Below, in pieces: positions 52,233-61,591 of a DNA stretch of 64,000 nucleotides. The DNA is from Aeromicrobium duanguangcaii. GTDB lineage: Bacteria > Actinomycetota > Actinomycetes > Propionibacteriales > Nocardioidaceae. The translations under genes and the position numbers were made by a program. Each line of letters begins with the position of its first letter. The first letter of the stretch is position 1. A model generated the notes under the pieces. It was not told the DNA's origin. It worked only from the letters and a program-made list of their open reading frames with translations, and searched no databases. Location of the stretch: assembly GCF_024508295.1 (NCBI RefSeq), contig NZ_CP101990.1, forward strand, positions 3,069,794 through 3,133,793. The letters run 5' to 3'.

Positions 52233-54287
52233 GTGTCGATCCGCGCGTGGCTCATCGCCTTCGTGGTCGCGGTGTCGCTGCTGGTGGGTGCCCCGGCCTC
52301 CACTGCGACCGCCGACGAGGAGGGATCGCTGGCCGTCCGCATCGACGGACTGACCCCCTCGCGACTGTCCGCGGGCGCCACGATCCGGATGAGCGGCATC
52401 GTCCGCAACACCGGCGCCACGCCGTGGACCTCGGTGCAGGCGTACCTGGTGATCCCGCGCAGTCCGTTCGAGTCGCGTGACCAGATCGAGACCGCGATCG
52501 AGGACGGCCGCTCCTACACCGGTGAGCGCGTCGTCGATGCCGGCACGTTCGCCGAGGTCGGCGACCTCGCGCCGGGAGCATGGAAGCGCTTCGAGATCAA
52601 GGTCCCGGTGTCCCGGCTCGGTCTGACCGGCGCCGGTGGCGTGTACCCGGTCGGCGTCCAGGTCCTGGCCACGGACGAGCAGGGTCAACGGTCCAACGAC
52701 GCAGTCGCCCGCGCCACGACCTTCCTGCCGTGGGTCCCCGATCCGGCCCAGCCCGTTCCGGCCGGACTCGTGTGGCCCTTCACCCCCACGTGGCGGCCTG
52801 CCGACACCGATCTCGAGCAGATCGCGATCTCGGCCGAGTCGGGCCAGCTGCGGCACTACCTGGACGCCGCCCGCGCGACGCCGCGTGAAGCCCGCACCAT
52901 CGTGCTGGACCCCTCGCTGCTCGACGAGCTGGCGCGGGTGACCCGCCCCCAGAACCTGCCTGAGGGCGTCGACATCCCCGAGTCGCGCGCCGCCGCGGTC
53001 AAGACGTGGCTCTCGGACCTGCGCGCGCTCGTCCTGGACTCCACCACCTGGATCGTGGGCTATGCCCGCCCCGACGAGCTGGCGCTGAGCCGCTATCCCG
53101 AGAACGCCGAGCCGCTGTGGAAGCGGGTCGACGAAGCGACCTCGCAGTCCCTGGTCGACTACGCGCTGACCGGCTCGCGCGCCTCGTGGCCGACCATCTC
53201 CGGCACGACGCTGGGGATGCTCGAGGACATCCGCAGCCGCGGCGACGGCCCGGTCCTGGTGTCCCGCCAGAGCGTCCCGGACTGGGAGCCCCGGCTCGGA
53301 TCGGTGGTCAAGCTCGAGACGCTCAACGGCCCGTTGCCGTTGCTGGTCAACGGCACGCTCCCCGACATCCCCGGGACCGAGACCCCCGTGACCCTGCGCC
53401 AGCGGGTGCTGTCCAACGCCGCCCTGGCGGCCCTCTCGCGCGAGACCGACCCGGCGGCGCGGTCTGACGCGCTGACCATCGTCGACCCCAACTGGGACCC
53501 CGGCGCCGACGGCGGGACGCTCATGAGCCAGGCGGTCACGCACAGCGGCAGTGGCGGTCTCACCCGCCCCGTGACGGCCACCGACCTGCTGCGCACAGCG
53601 CCGCTGTCGTACACCGGACAGGTCCCCGAGGAGGTCGACGCCGAGTCGTTGAGCGCCAGCGTGCTCGACCGCCTCGCGACCCTCTCGGACATCGCCGATC
53701 GCTACGACGAGGTCACGATCCCTGCCCAGCGGACCGACCAGGCGCGCGACATCGCGAGCCTGCTGTCGGTGCGGTGGCGGTCCGAGCCCGCCCTGCTGGA
53801 CCGGGCGGTGCGGGGCGAGACCTCGAAGCTGGCGTCCGCCTTGGACGCGATCACGATCGACAGCCCGTCCACCATCACGCTCTCGAGCAGCCGGGGCGGC
53901 TTCCCGCTCACGATCTCCAACGCCACGAAGCAGCCCGTGCTGGTCGGGCTGGAGTTGACGGCGGACAACCCGTCCTTGGACCTCGACGACGTCGAGCCGG
54001 TCGAGATCGAGGCCGGCGAACGCCACACCTTCACCGTCGAGGTCGACCTCGAGGACCAGACCTCCAGCACGGTCACCGCCCGCCTGGCCACCGACTCGGG
54101 CGCCACGTTCGGCGATCCGGCGGTCTTCAACATCCGCTCGAGCAACGTCGGCCTGATCGTGTGGGTCGCGATGGCCGCCGCCGGCCTGCTGGTCGTGGCG
54201 ACCTGGGCGCGGCGCTTCCTGGGCCGTCGCCGACGCCGCAACGAGGCGGCCGCCGTTCCGGCCACCCCCGAGGACGACGATGAGTGA
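52233..54287 (+). CDS. DUF6049 family protein (Rv3909-like)
   Basis: 684 residues. A signal peptide (LIAFVVAVSLLVGAPASTATA) is followed by a long extracellular region with a CARDB/BACON-like N-terminal part (LSAGATIRMSGIVRNTGATPW), a middle region of unclear fold and a second Ig-like domain (FPLTISNATKQPVLVGLELTAD), then a C-terminal transmembrane helix (about residues 635-658) and a basic RRRRR tail. The gene always precedes murJ in actinobacteria. A GTG at 52233 (or 52230) has TACGAT just upstream, suggesting leaderless translation. Its stop lies inside the murJ start. Likely acts with MurJ in cell-wall precursor export. Confidence 0.88.
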   Translation: MSIRAWLIAFVVAVSLLVGAPASTATADEEGSLAVRIDGLTPSRLSAGATIRMSGIVRNTGATPWTSVQAYLVIPRSPFESRDQIETAIEDGRSYTGERVVDAGTFAEVGDLAPGAWKRFEIKVPVSRLGLTGAGGVYPVGVQVLATDEQGQRSNDAVARATTFLPWVPDPAQPVPAGLVWPFTPTWRPADTDLEQIAISAESGQLRHYLDAARATPREARTIVLDPSLLDELARVTRPQNLPEGVDIPESRAAAVKTWLSDLRALVLDSTTWIVGYARPDELALSRYPENAEPLWKRVDEATSQSLVDYALTGSRASWPTISGTTLGMLEDIRSRGDGPVLVSRQSVPDWEPRLGSVVKLETLNGPLPLLVNGTLPDIPGTETPVTLRQRVLSNAALAALSRETDPAARSDALTIVDPNWDPGADGGTLMSQAVTHSGSGGLTRPVTATDLLRTAPLSYTGQVPEEVDAESLSASVLDRLATLSDIADRYDEVTIPAQRTDQARDIASLLSVRWRSEPALLDRAVRGETSKLASALDAITIDSPSTITLSSSRGGFPLTISNATKQPVLVGLELTADNPSLDLDDVEPVEIEAGERHTFTVEVDLEDQTSSTVTARLATDSGATFGDPAVFNIRSSNVGLIVWVAMAAAGLLVVATWARRFLGRRRRRNEAAAVPATPEDDDE

Positions 54288-55923
54288 TCCGAACCTCGCG
54301 CGCTCCAGCGCGTGGATGGCGCTGGGGACGATCGTCTCGCGCGTGACCGGGCTGCTGCGCTCCCTCGTGCTGCTGGCCGTCATCGGCAGCGCCCTGAACG
54401 GCTCGATCTTCAACGTCTCGAACTCGATCCCGAACTCGCTCTACATCCTGGTCGCCGGCGGCATCTTCAACGTCGTCCTGGTCCCGCAACTGGTCCGCGC
54501 GATGAAGAACGACCCCGACGGCGGCGAGGCGTACGCGAACCGGATCGTCACCCTGGGCCTGATCGTCCTCGGCGTGGCGACGGTCGCGCTGATGATCGCC
54601 GTGCCGCTGCTGGTGCGGATGCTCTTCGGTCCCGAGTTGTTCACCGAAGGGCTCACCCGCCAGCGCGAGTCCGCGCAGCTGCTCATGGTGCTGTGCATGC
54701 CGCAGGTCTTCTTCTACGGCGCGTTCGTCCTGGTGGGGCAGATCCTCAACTCGCGCCAGCGGTTCGGTCCCATGATGTGGGCGCCGATCATCAACAACCT
54801 CGTGGCGCTCGGGGTGCTGGGGTCGTACGCCGTCGTGTTCGGCGTCGCCCGTCCCGGCGCCGACGACGGCTTCAGCTCCGGCGAGGCGCTGCTGCTGGGC
54901 CTGGGCTCCACCCTCGGCATCGCGGTGCAGGCCCTGGTCCTCATCCCGTTCCTGCGTCAGGTGGGCTTCCGGTATCGCCCGCGGTTCGACTTCCGCGGGG
55001 TCGGCCTGAGCCACACGTTCAAGCTCGGCGCGTGGACGCTCGCGTTCATCATCGTCAACCAGATCTCGTACTTCGTGATCGTGCGGCTGGCCTCCGGTGC
55101 CGACATCGAGGGGCGCAAGCTCGACGTCGACAGCGCCGGTTTCGCCGTCTACGACATCGGCTTCCTGATCAGCCAGGTGCCGCACGGTGTCATCACCGTG
55201 TCGCTGGCCACGGCGATCATCCCCACCCTCGCCGCCCGCGCGGCCGAGGGAGACTTCGCCCGGATGCGGCTGGAGCTGAGCCGCACGCTGCGTCTGGCGA
55301 TGATGCTCATCGCCCCGATCGCCGTCGCCGTCGCATGCCTGGGCCTGCCCGTGGCCTCCGTGCTGACCGGCTTCGGCGCGGCGCGCGCCAACACCGGCGC
55401 GATCGGCACGACGATCTCGGCCTTCGCGCTCGCGCTGCTGATGTTCAGCCTGCACTACGTCGTGCTGCGCGGCTTCTACGCGCTCGAGGACACGCGCACC
55501 CCGTTCGTCATCCAGGCCGTGATCGCCGCGGGCAACATCGCCCTGGCGGTGGTGATGACCACCGGCGCCGCCCCGATCGAGGTCTCCACCCGGCTCGCGC
55601 TGGCGTACGGGCTGGCCTACACGCTCGGACTCGCCGTCTCCGCGACGGTCCTGTCCCGCCGGATCGGCACCCTGGCCGACCCCGAGACCGTCCGGTTCGT
55701 GGTGCGGCTGGCGCTCGTGTGCGCGTCCGCCGCCGCGGTCATGCTGGTGGGCCGCTGGGGCTGGGGCCGGTTCATCGACGCCGGGGCCCTGTCTCCGCTC
55801 TCGGCGATGGGCGAGCTGGTCGTCGTCGGGCTGCTGGGTGCGGCCACCACGGTCCTCGTGGCGCGACTGCTGCGGGTCGAGGAGCTGCGGTACGTGGTCA
55901 CCAGCGTCCTGCGGCGCAACTGA
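54280..55923 (+). CDS. murJ: Lipid II flippase MurJ
   Basis: 547 residues with about fourteen helices. LARSSAWMALGTIVSRVTGLLRSLVL is the MurJ/MviN N-terminus, NSIPNSLYILVAGGIFNVVLVPQLVRA follows, and later QIFFYGAFVLVGQILNSRQRFGPMMWAPIINN-type text and YDIGFLISQVPHGVITVSLATAIIPTLA. It carries lipid II across the membrane for peptidoglycan synthesis. Unlike the mycobacterial protein, no kinase-like domain is fused to the C-terminus; that domain is encoded next door. Overlaps the previous gene by eight bases. Confidence 0.95.
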   Translation: MSDPNLARSSAWMALGTIVSRVTGLLRSLVLLAVIGSALNGSIFNVSNSIPNSLYILVAGGIFNVVLVPQLVRAMKNDPDGGEAYANRIVTLGLIVLGVATVALMIAVPLLVRMLFGPELFTEGLTRQRESAQLLMVLCMPQVFFYGAFVLVGQILNSRQRFGPMMWAPIINNLVALGVLGSYAVVFGVARPGADDGFSSGEALLLGLGSTLGIAVQALVLIPFLRQVGFRYRPRFDFRGVGLSHTFKLGAWTLAFIIVNQISYFVIVRLASGADIEGRKLDVDSAGFAVYDIGFLISQVPHGVITVSLATAIIPTLAARAAEGDFARMRLELSRTLRLAMMLIAPIAVAVACLGLPVASVLTGFGAARANTGAIGTTISAFALALLMFSLHYVVLRGFYALEDTRTPFVIQAVIAAGNIALAVVMTTGAAPIEVSTRLALAYGLAYTLGLAVSATVLSRRIGTLADPETVRFVVRLALVCASAAAVMLVGRWGWGRFIDAGALSPLSAMGELVVVGLLGAATTVLVARLLRVEELRYVVTSVLRRN

Positions 55924-56000
55924 CCCGGGCCCGGCGTGGCCCCCGTACCATGAGGGGTGGCACGAACCGCCCGCCGCGTGCCGAGGAGGACTGAGGACCG

Positions 56001-57572
56001 ATGAGTGACCGGAGACCCCACGTCTCCGGCGACGTACTCGCCTCGCGGTACGAACTCGCCGATCTGGTCAGTGAGAGCCTCGGTGCCTCGAACTGGCGCG
56101 CCGTCGACCGCATCCTGCACCGCAACGTCCGGGTCGAGATGCTCTCGGCCGACGATCCGCGCGGTGACAACTTCCTGCAGGCGGCCCGGCGCTCGACCAG
56201 CGTCACGGACCACCGGTTCCTGCGCGTCCTGGACCTGCTGCAGGAGGAGGACGGCGTCCACGTCGTCGTGCGCGAGTGGGCGAAGGCGACGCCCTTGAGC
56301 CGGGTCCTGGCCCAGTCCCCGCTGCCGAACCGGCGCGCTGCCACCGTCGTCGCCGAGGTGGCCGAGTCGCTGGCACACGCGCACGACCGCGGGCTGGTCC
56401 ACCGCCGGCTGACCCCGCACCAGGTCCTGCTGAAGGAGTCGGGCGCCGTGCGCATCGTCGGCCTGGGCGTCGCCACCGCGCTCGCGCCCGTGGAGCACCA
56501 GGACTCCGCGGACGACATGGAGGCCTACCGGGCCGCGGACGTGAATGCGCTCGGCAAGCTGCTCTACGCCTGCCTGGTCAGCCGCTGGCCCGGCGGTCAC
56601 GTCGACGGTCTGCGCGCGGCGCCCACCGTGCACGGCCATCTGCTGCGTCCGCGCCAGGTGCGCGCCGGCGTGCTGCGCGAGCTCGACGACATCTGCGACC
56701 GCATCCTCGAGCCGGGCCGGCACCCGCACGATGCCCTCACGACGGCCGAGGAGATCGCCCGGGTGCTCTACCAGGCTGCCGAGGGTGAGGAGGACCTGTT
56801 CGACGAGCCGCTCGGGTACGACGTGACGTCGCCCGACCTGCTGCGGATGGACCCCGTCGTCGAGCCGTCCGGGCCGCCCCCGGGCCTCGAGCCGCCGCGC
56901 CGCCGGCCCAAGGCCTTCGCTCCGAAGCCGCCCACCCGTCGCGAGCGCCTCGCGACGCGGATGCAGTCGATGACGCACGGCGACCGCGCCCTGATCCTGC
57001 TGGGACTGGTCACCGCGATCGTCCTGTCCGGCGTGTTGGCGTTCCTGGTCGGACGCGAGTCCGGACGTCAGGGTGACCCGTTCTCGCAGTCCGCGCCCGA
57101 CGCCCCGGTCCGCGTCCTGCCCGTCGAGCGGGTCGTCGACTTCGACCCCCAGGGCGGCGACGGCGCCGAGAGCCCCGACCAGACCGGCGCCGCCATCGAC
57201 GACGACCCCGCCACCGGGTGGCGCACCAGCACGTACTTCGGCCGGGCCGATCTCGGTGGTCTCAAGGACGGCGTGGGCGTCATCCTCGACCTCGGCGCCG
57301 TGCGTCAGGTCGAGCAGGTCCGGCTGCGCCTGGCCGGCACCCCGACCGACCTGTCGATCTTGACCGCGCCGGCGACCACCACGACCCTGCCTCGCTCGCT
57401 GGACGAGCTGCGCGAGGTGGCCACGCTCAACGGCGCGACCGAGGACCTCTCGGTCGCGCTGCCCCGTGACGCCCGCACCCGCTTCGTGGTGGTGTGGCTG
57501 CGTTCCCTGCCCCAGGTCGCACCCGGGGAGTTCCGCGGAGAGATCCGCAGCGTGATCGTGCGCGGCCGATGA
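56001..57572 (+). CDS. Membrane pseudokinase with extracellular discoidin-like domain (MurJ partner)
   Basis: 523 residues. Residues about 13-260 form a Ser/Thr-kinase fold without catalytic residues: the VAIK-type Lys is replaced (VRVEML, Glu46), HRD is HRR (134-136, VHRRLTPHQVLL) and DFG is VGLG. A proline-rich linker, one transmembrane helix (about 328-350) and an extracellular domain of about 150 residues (LRLAGTPTDLS, TTTLPRSLDELREV, FVVVWLRSLPQ) follow; the latter resembles discoidin/carbohydrate-binding folds. In Mycobacterium the equivalent pseudokinase is fused to MviN and recruits FhaA. TACCAT about 50 bases upstream is a possible -10; GAGGAGG precedes the ATG. Confidence 0.87.
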   Translation: MSDRRPHVSGDVLASRYELADLVSESLGASNWRAVDRILHRNVRVEMLSADDPRGDNFLQAARRSTSVTDHRFLRVLDLLQEEDGVHVVVREWAKATPLSRVLAQSPLPNRRAATVVAEVAESLAHAHDRGLVHRRLTPHQVLLKESGAVRIVGLGVATALAPVEHQDSADDMEAYRAADVNALGKLLYACLVSRWPGGHVDGLRAAPTVHGHLLRPRQVRAGVLRELDDICDRILEPGRHPHDALTTAEEIARVLYQAAEGEEDLFDEPLGYDVTSPDLLRMDPVVEPSGPPPGLEPPRRRPKAFAPKPPTRRERLATRMQSMTHGDRALILLGLVTAIVLSGVLAFLVGRESGRQGDPFSQSAPDAPVRVLPVERVVDFDPQGGDGAESPDQTGAAIDDDPATGWRTSTYFGRADLGGLKDGVGVILDLGAVRQVEQVRLRLAGTPTDLSILTAPATTTTLPRSLDELREVATLNGATEDLSVALPRDARTRFVVVWLRSLPQVAPGEFRGEIRSVIVRGR

Positions 57573-57587
57573 GTGAGGCCACCGCGC

Positions 57588-57614
57588 GGGAACATCCAGC
57601 ACCTAGAATCCGTT
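57588..57614 (+). promoter_or_regulatory. SigH/SigR-type promoter for trxB-trxA
   Basis: GGGAACA (57588-57594), 16 bases, then CGTT (57611-57614) matches the oxidative-stress ECF sigma consensus of Mycobacterium SigH (GGGAAYA-N16/17-CGTT) and Streptomyces SigR (GGGAAT-N18-GTT). It sits about 35 bases before the trxB start. A TAGAAT hexamer at 57604-57609 could add housekeeping transcription. Confidence 0.75.
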
Positions 57615-57647
57615 GCACCACGTGAACCCGATCGAAAGCGTTTCTCC

Positions 57648-58622
57648 ATGACCGACGACGTCCGTAGTCTCATCATCATCGGCTCCGGCCCCTCCGGGTA
57701 CACGGCTGCCATCTATGCCGCGCGAGCCAACCTCAACCCCCTCGTCTTCGAGGGTTCCGTGACCGCCGGTGGCGCTCTGATGAACACCACCGACGTCGAG
57801 AACTTCCCCGGCTTCCCCGACGGCATCATGGGCCCGGCCCTGATGGACAACCTGCGGGCCCAGGCCGAGCGGTTCGGCGCCGAGCTCGTCGCCGACGACG
57901 TCACGTCCTGCGACCTGACCGGCGACATCAAGACGGTGCAGCTGGCCGACGGCTCGACGTACCGCGCCCACGCGGTCGTCCTGGCCATGGGCTCGGGCTA
58001 CCGCAAGCTCGGCATCGAGGGTGAGGACGCGCTGTCCGGTCACGGCGTCAGCTGGTGCGCCACGTGCGACGGCTTCTTCTTCCGCGGCAAGGACATCGCC
58101 GTCGTCGGCGGTGGCGACTCGGCCGTCGAAGAGGCGCTGTTCCTCACGCGCTTCGCCGACAAGGTCACGCTGATCCACCGCCGTGACGAGCTGCGCGCCA
58201 GCAAGATCATGGCCGAGCGCGCCATGGCCAACGACAAGCTCGATTTCGCGTGGAACAGCGCGGTGGACGAGATCCACGGCGAGGGCATCCTCGAGGGCGT
58301 CACGCTGCGCGACACCGTCACCGGCGAGGCCCGCCGGCTCGACATCAGCGGCCTGTTCATCGCCATCGGCCACGACCCGCGCTCCGAGCTGCTCGTCGGT
58401 CAGGTCGATCTGGACGACGAGGGCTACGTGCTCACGCAGCCGGGCTCGACCGCGACGAACCTGCGCGGCGTCTTCGCCGCCGGGGACCTGGTCGACCACA
58501 CCTACCGCCAGGCGATCACCGCGGCCGGCACGGGCTGCCAGGCCGCCCTGGACGCCGAGCGCTTCCTGGCCGACATCGAGGCCGCCGGGTTCCCCGAGCC
58601 CGCGGTCGCCCTGACCGACTGA
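57648..58622 (+). CDS. trxB: Thioredoxin reductase
   Basis: 324 residues. FAD-binding [19 protein letters not shown] (9-27), [15 protein letters not shown], redox-active Cys137-Ala-Thr-Cys140 in [13 protein letters not shown]-binding [19 protein letters not shown] and C-terminal [34 protein letters not shown]. It reduces thioredoxin with NADPH. It precedes trxA by 26 bases, with a SigH/SigR-type promoter upstream, so both should be induced by thiol stress. Confidence 0.97.
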   Translation: MTDDVRSLIIIGSGPSGYTAAIYAARANLNPLVFEGSVTAGGALMNTTDVENFPGFPDGIMGPALMDNLRAQAERFGAELVADDVTSCDLTGDIKTVQLADGSTYRAHAVVLAMGSGYRKLGIEGEDALSGHGVSWCATCDGFFFRGKDIAVVGGGDSAVEEALFLTRFADKVTLIHRRDELRASKIMAERAMANDKLDFAWNSAVDEIHGEGILEGVTLRDTVTGEARRLDISGLFIAIGHDPRSELLVGQVDLDDEGYVLTQPGSTATNLRGVFAAGDLVDHTYRQAITAAGTGCQAALDAERFLADIEAAGFPEPAVALTD

Positions 58623-58648
58623 CCACCCGCACCCACCCAAGGAGAAAC

Positions 58649-58975
58649 ATGGCTGACATCACCGCCGTCACCGACGCGGACTTCGAGTCCACCGTCCTCA
58701 AGGCCGAGGGACCTGTCCTCGTCGACTTCTGGGCCTCCTGGTGCGGCCCGTGCCGCCAGCTGGCCCCGATCCTCGAGGAGATCGCCGCCGAGAAGGAGGG
58801 CTCGCTGACCGTCGTCAAGATGGACGCCGACGCCAACCCCGTCACGCCGGCGCAGTACCGGGTCACCGGCCTGCCGACGATCAACCTCTACTACCAGGGC
58901 GAGCTCGTCCGCTCCATCGTGGGCGTTCGACCGAAGTCGGCGATCCTCACCGAGATCTCGGAGTTCGTCGCCTGA
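58649..58975 (+). CDS. trxA: Thioredoxin
   Basis: 108 residues. LVDFWASWCGPCRQLAPILEEIA carries the active-site Cys32-Gly-Pro-Cys35, YRVTGLPTINLYYQGE has the cis-Pro loop, and the end VGVRPKSAILTEISEFV is typical. The ATG follows AAGGAGAA. It supplies electrons to ribonucleotide reductase, peroxiredoxins and other partners. Ends 13 bases before a long terminator. Confidence 0.97.
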   Translation: MADITAVTDADFESTVLKAEGPVLVDFWASWCGPCRQLAPILEEIAAEKEGSLTVVKMDADANPVTPAQYRVTGLPTINLYYQGELVRSIVGVRPKSAILTEISEFVA

Positions 58976-58988
58976 CCTCTGCTGTAAC

Positions 58989-59030
58989 CAACAAAGCCAC
59001 TTGTCGACTTATCGACAAGTGGCTTTGTTG
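58989..59030. terminator. Bidirectional terminator between trxA and parB
   Basis: A perfect 19-base-pair inverted repeat (arms from CAACAAAGCC to TTGTCGA and back) with a CTTA loop lies between the convergent trxA and parB genes. The T-rich ends on both strands suit termination in either direction. Confidence 0.93.
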
Positions 59031-59047
59031 TTGAGTCGCTTAGTTGA

Positions 59048-59953
59048 TTAGTCGACTTTCTGGCTGGAGTTCGGATCCATCAGCTCGACGATGCGCTCCA
59101 GGTCGCCGATCGTGGCGAACTCGACGACGATCTTGCCCTTGGACTTGCCGAAGTCGACCTTGACCCGCGTGTCGAACCGCTCCGACAGTCGATGCGCGAG
59201 CTCGCCGACCCGTGCCGAGGTGGGCCGCGTCGAGAGCTTGCGAGCCGAGGGGGTCGCGTCCTCGTCCCCGAAGCGGACGATCTCCTCGAGCTGACGCACC
59301 GAGATCCCCTCCGCGACGACACGGGAGGCCAGTCGGTCCTGCAGCTCCGGGTTCGGGACCGCGAGCAACGCCCGTGCGTGGCCTGCGGACAGGACGCCCG
59401 CCGCGACGCGGCGCTGGACCGCGGGAGGGAGCTTCAGGAGCCGGATCGTGTTGGTGATCTGCGGACGGGACCGGCCGATGCGCTCGGAGAGCTCTTCCTG
59501 CGTGCAGCCGAAGTCCTCCAGGAGCTGCTGGTACGCCGCCGCCTCTTCCAGCGGGTTGAGCTCGGACCGGTGCAGGTTCTCCAGCAGCGCGTCGCGCAGC
59601 AGGTCCTCGTCGGTCGTCTCGCGGATGACCGCGGTGATCGTCTCGAGGCCGGCCTTCTGGGTGGCGCGCCAGCGCCGCTCCCCCATGATCAGCTCGTAGC
59701 GATCCGGCCCGGTCTGCCGCACGACGATCGGCTGCAACAGGCCGATCTCCTTGATGGAGTGCACGAGCTCGTTCATGGCCTCCTCGTCGAACACCGTGCG
59801 CGGCTGGCGCGGGTTCGGCGAGATCTGACCCACGGGCAGCTCACGCAGCCGGGCGCCGGCGACCTCGGCCAGGCCGGACTCCTTGGCCTGGGCCGGCGAG
59901 GTGGGAATGAGGGCGGAGAGTCCGCGGCCGAGGCCGGGGCGGGGTGTGCTCAT
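59048..59953 (-). CDS. parB: Chromosome-partitioning protein ParB
   Basis: 301 residues. [13 protein letters not shown] at the N-terminus is the ParA-contact patch; [39 protein letters not shown] and [13 protein letters not shown] form the CTP-binding domain; [26 protein letters not shown] is the helix-turn-helix. It loads on parS and spreads as a clamp. Its ATG overlaps the parA stop. Confidence 0.97.
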   Translation of the reverse strand: MSTPRPGLGRGLSALIPTSPAQAKESGLAEVAGARLRELPVGQISPNPRQPRTVFDEEAMNELVHSIKEIGLLQPIVVRQTGPDRYELIMGERRWRATQKAGLETITAVIRETTDEDLLRDALLENLHRSELNPLEEAAAYQQLLEDFGCTQEELSERIGRSRPQITNTIRLLKLPPAVQRRVAAGVLSAGHARALLAVPNPELQDRLASRVVAEGISVRQLEEIVRFGDEDATPSARKLSTRPTSARVGELAHRLSERFDTRVKVDFGKSKGKIVVEFATIGDLERIVELMDPNSSQKVD

Positions 59954-60894
59954 GACGATGCTCCTTCGTCGGCCGAGGCCGCGCCGCGTTGCGTGATCTC
60001 ACGGGCCGCCTCCATGTAGGAGAGCGCGCCCGTCGAGTTCGGATCGTACGTGATGATCGTCTGCTGGTATCCCGGCGCCTCGCTGATCCGCACCGAGCGC
60101 GGGATCGCCGTGGACAGCACGCGATCTCCGAAGTGACCGCGCACCTCCGCGGCAACGCTCGAGCTCAGGTTCGTGCGGGCGTCGTGCATCGTCAGCAGGA
60201 TCGTCGACACGTCGAGGTCCTGGTTGAGGTGCTGCTGCACCAGGCCGATGTTGCCGAGTAGCTGGCTCAGACCCTCCAGCGCGTAGTACTCGCACTGGAT
60301 CGGGATCAACACCTCGCGCGCCGCCACCATCGCGTTGATGGTCAACAGCCCCAGCGACGGCGGGCAGTCGATGAAGACGTAGTCGACATCCGAGCCGGGG
60401 CCGGCCAGGTAGGTGTCGATCGCCGTACGGAGGCGGCGTTCGCGCTGCTCGAGCCCGACGAGCTCGATCTCGGCTCCGGCCAGGTCGATCGTGGCCGGAA
60501 CGACGCGCAGTGCGGGGATGTCCGGGCTGTTCTGGACCGCGTCCTCGATCGGCAACTCGTCCAGCAGCACCTCGTACGTTCCCGGAGTGCCGGATGCGTG
60601 CGGGATCGCCGCTGCGGTCGAGGCGTTGCCCTGCGGATCGAGATCGATCAGCAGCACGGACAGTCCCTTGGCCGCCATCGCGGCAGCGAGGTTGACCGAG
60701 GTGGTCGTCTTGCCGACGCCACCCTTCTGGTTCGCCACGACGAACACCCGGGTGCGGGTCGGTCGCTCGTATCGGCCGCTACGGGCCAGGCGCTCCATGA
60801 GTTCGACGTGCTGGCTCGCTTGATCGGCGAGGGGCGTGGAGGCGGATGCCTCCACCGGCTCCTCTGCGAAGTCGGCGGCTGTCGGAATCGTCAC
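59950..60894 (-). CDS. parA: Chromosome-partitioning ATPase ParA
   Basis: 314 residues from a GTG with AGGGAG upstream. [28 protein letters not shown] is the deviant Walker [14 protein letters not shown] and [21 protein letters not shown] are the next motifs, then [18 protein letters not shown]. It moves ParB-parS complexes. A 60-residue N-terminal extension relative to minimal Soj is present. Overlaps parB by four bases. Confidence 0.97.
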   Translation of the reverse strand: MTIPTAADFAEEPVEASASTPLADQASQHVELMERLARSGRYERPTRTRVFVVANQKGGVGKTTTSVNLAAAMAAKGLSVLLIDLDPQGNASTAAAIPHASGTPGTYEVLLDELPIEDAVQNSPDIPALRVVPATIDLAGAEIELVGLEQRERRLRTAIDTYLAGPGSDVDYVFIDCPPSLGLLTINAMVAAREVLIPIQCEYYALEGLSQLLGNIGLVQQHLNQDLDVSTILLTMHDARTNLSSSVAAEVRGHFGDRVLSTAIPRSVRISEAPGYQQTIITYDPNSTGALSYMEAAREITQRGAASADEGASS

Positions 60895-60909
60895 TACGGC
60901 TCCCTGTCA

Positions 60910-60925
60910 TGTTTCACGTGGAACG
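60910..60925. promoter_or_regulatory. parS site 1
   Basis: TGTTTCACGTGGAACG matches the parS consensus TGTTTCACGTGAAACA at 14 of 16 positions. It lies in the rsmG-parA intergenic region. Confidence 0.9.
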
Positions 60926-60943
60926 CCAGGGCATTCCACGGCA

Positions 60944-60959
60944 TGTTTCACGTGGAACG
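60944..60959. promoter_or_regulatory. parS site 2
   Basis: TGTTTCACGTGGAACG again, 34 bases from site 1, in the same intergenic region. Confidence 0.9.
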
Positions 60960-60979
60960 TCAGTACGTTCCACGGATGC

Positions 60980-61591
60980 TCATCTGCGCTGGACTTCGAC
61001 GACAGTCGTGGGGACCTCGAGTCCCCAGTCCTGTCCGTACGTCGCCACCACGATATCGCCGGCCTTCAGACGCTTGAGGGTGGCGCGCGCGGACTCGACC
61101 TCTTCTGCGGCGCTGCGTCCCTTGAGCGCGAGCAGCATTCCGCCCGGCTTCACCAGGGGCATGCACCAGCGGCCCAGCTTGTCGAGGGCCGCCACCGCAC
61201 GGGCGGTGACGACGTCGTACTTCTCGGAAACCTCTTCGGCGCGCGCCCGCAGCACCGTCACGTTGTCCAGGCCCAACTCCGCGGAGGCTTCCTCGAGGAA
61301 GGTCGCTCGACGCAGGAGGGGTTCGATCAAGGTGACGTGCAGATCGGGGCGCGCGATGGCCCACACCAGGCCGGGGAGTCCGGCCCCGGCTCCGACATCC
61401 GCGACCGTGGCGTTCTCAGGAACGCGAACGACCGGGGCGGCGCAGTTCAGCAGATGGCGGTCCCACAGGCGGTCGACTTCGCGCGGACCGATCAGGCCGC
61501 GCTCGACACCGGCCGTAGCCAGGATCTCGGCATAGCGTTCGGCGAGCGGGAGGCGCTCGCCGAACGCTGCCGTTTCACGTGAAACAGTCAC
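60980..61591 (-). CDS. rsmG: 16S rRNA (guanine-527-N7)-methyltransferase
   Basis: 203 residues. LIGPREVDRLWDRHLLNCAA is the RsmG N-terminal region; VADVGAGAGLPGLVWAIARPD the S-adenosylmethionine motif; VLRARAEEVSEKYDVVTARAVAALDKL and GMLLALKG the other motifs. The GTG start overlaps the jag stop (GTGA). The first codons contain a parS site (VSRET). Loss of this enzyme gives low-level streptomycin resistance in other bacteria. Confidence 0.96.
   Translation of the reverse strand: MTVSRETAAFGERLPLAERYAEILATAGVERGLIGPREVDRLWDRHLLNCAAPVVRVPENATVADVGAGAGLPGLVWAIARPDLHVTLIEPLLRRATFLEEASAELGLDNVTVLRARAEEVSEKYDVVTARAVAALDKLGRWCMPLVKPGGMLLALKGRSAAEEVESARATLKRLKAGDIVVATYGQDWGLEVPTTVVEVQRR
61571..61586. 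promoter_or_regulatory. parS site 3 (within rsmG start)
   Basis: CGTTTCACGTGAAACA matches the parS consensus at 15 of 16 positions. It encodes VSRET of RsmG, as in many actinobacteria. Confidence 0.93.

Noticed and set aside
49275..54287. A 1670-codon plus-strand open frame
   Set aside because: Only the part from 52233 is a recognisable protein (DUF6049); upstream it overlaps the ABC-F remnant, the DAO-type gene and pcnA in other frames.
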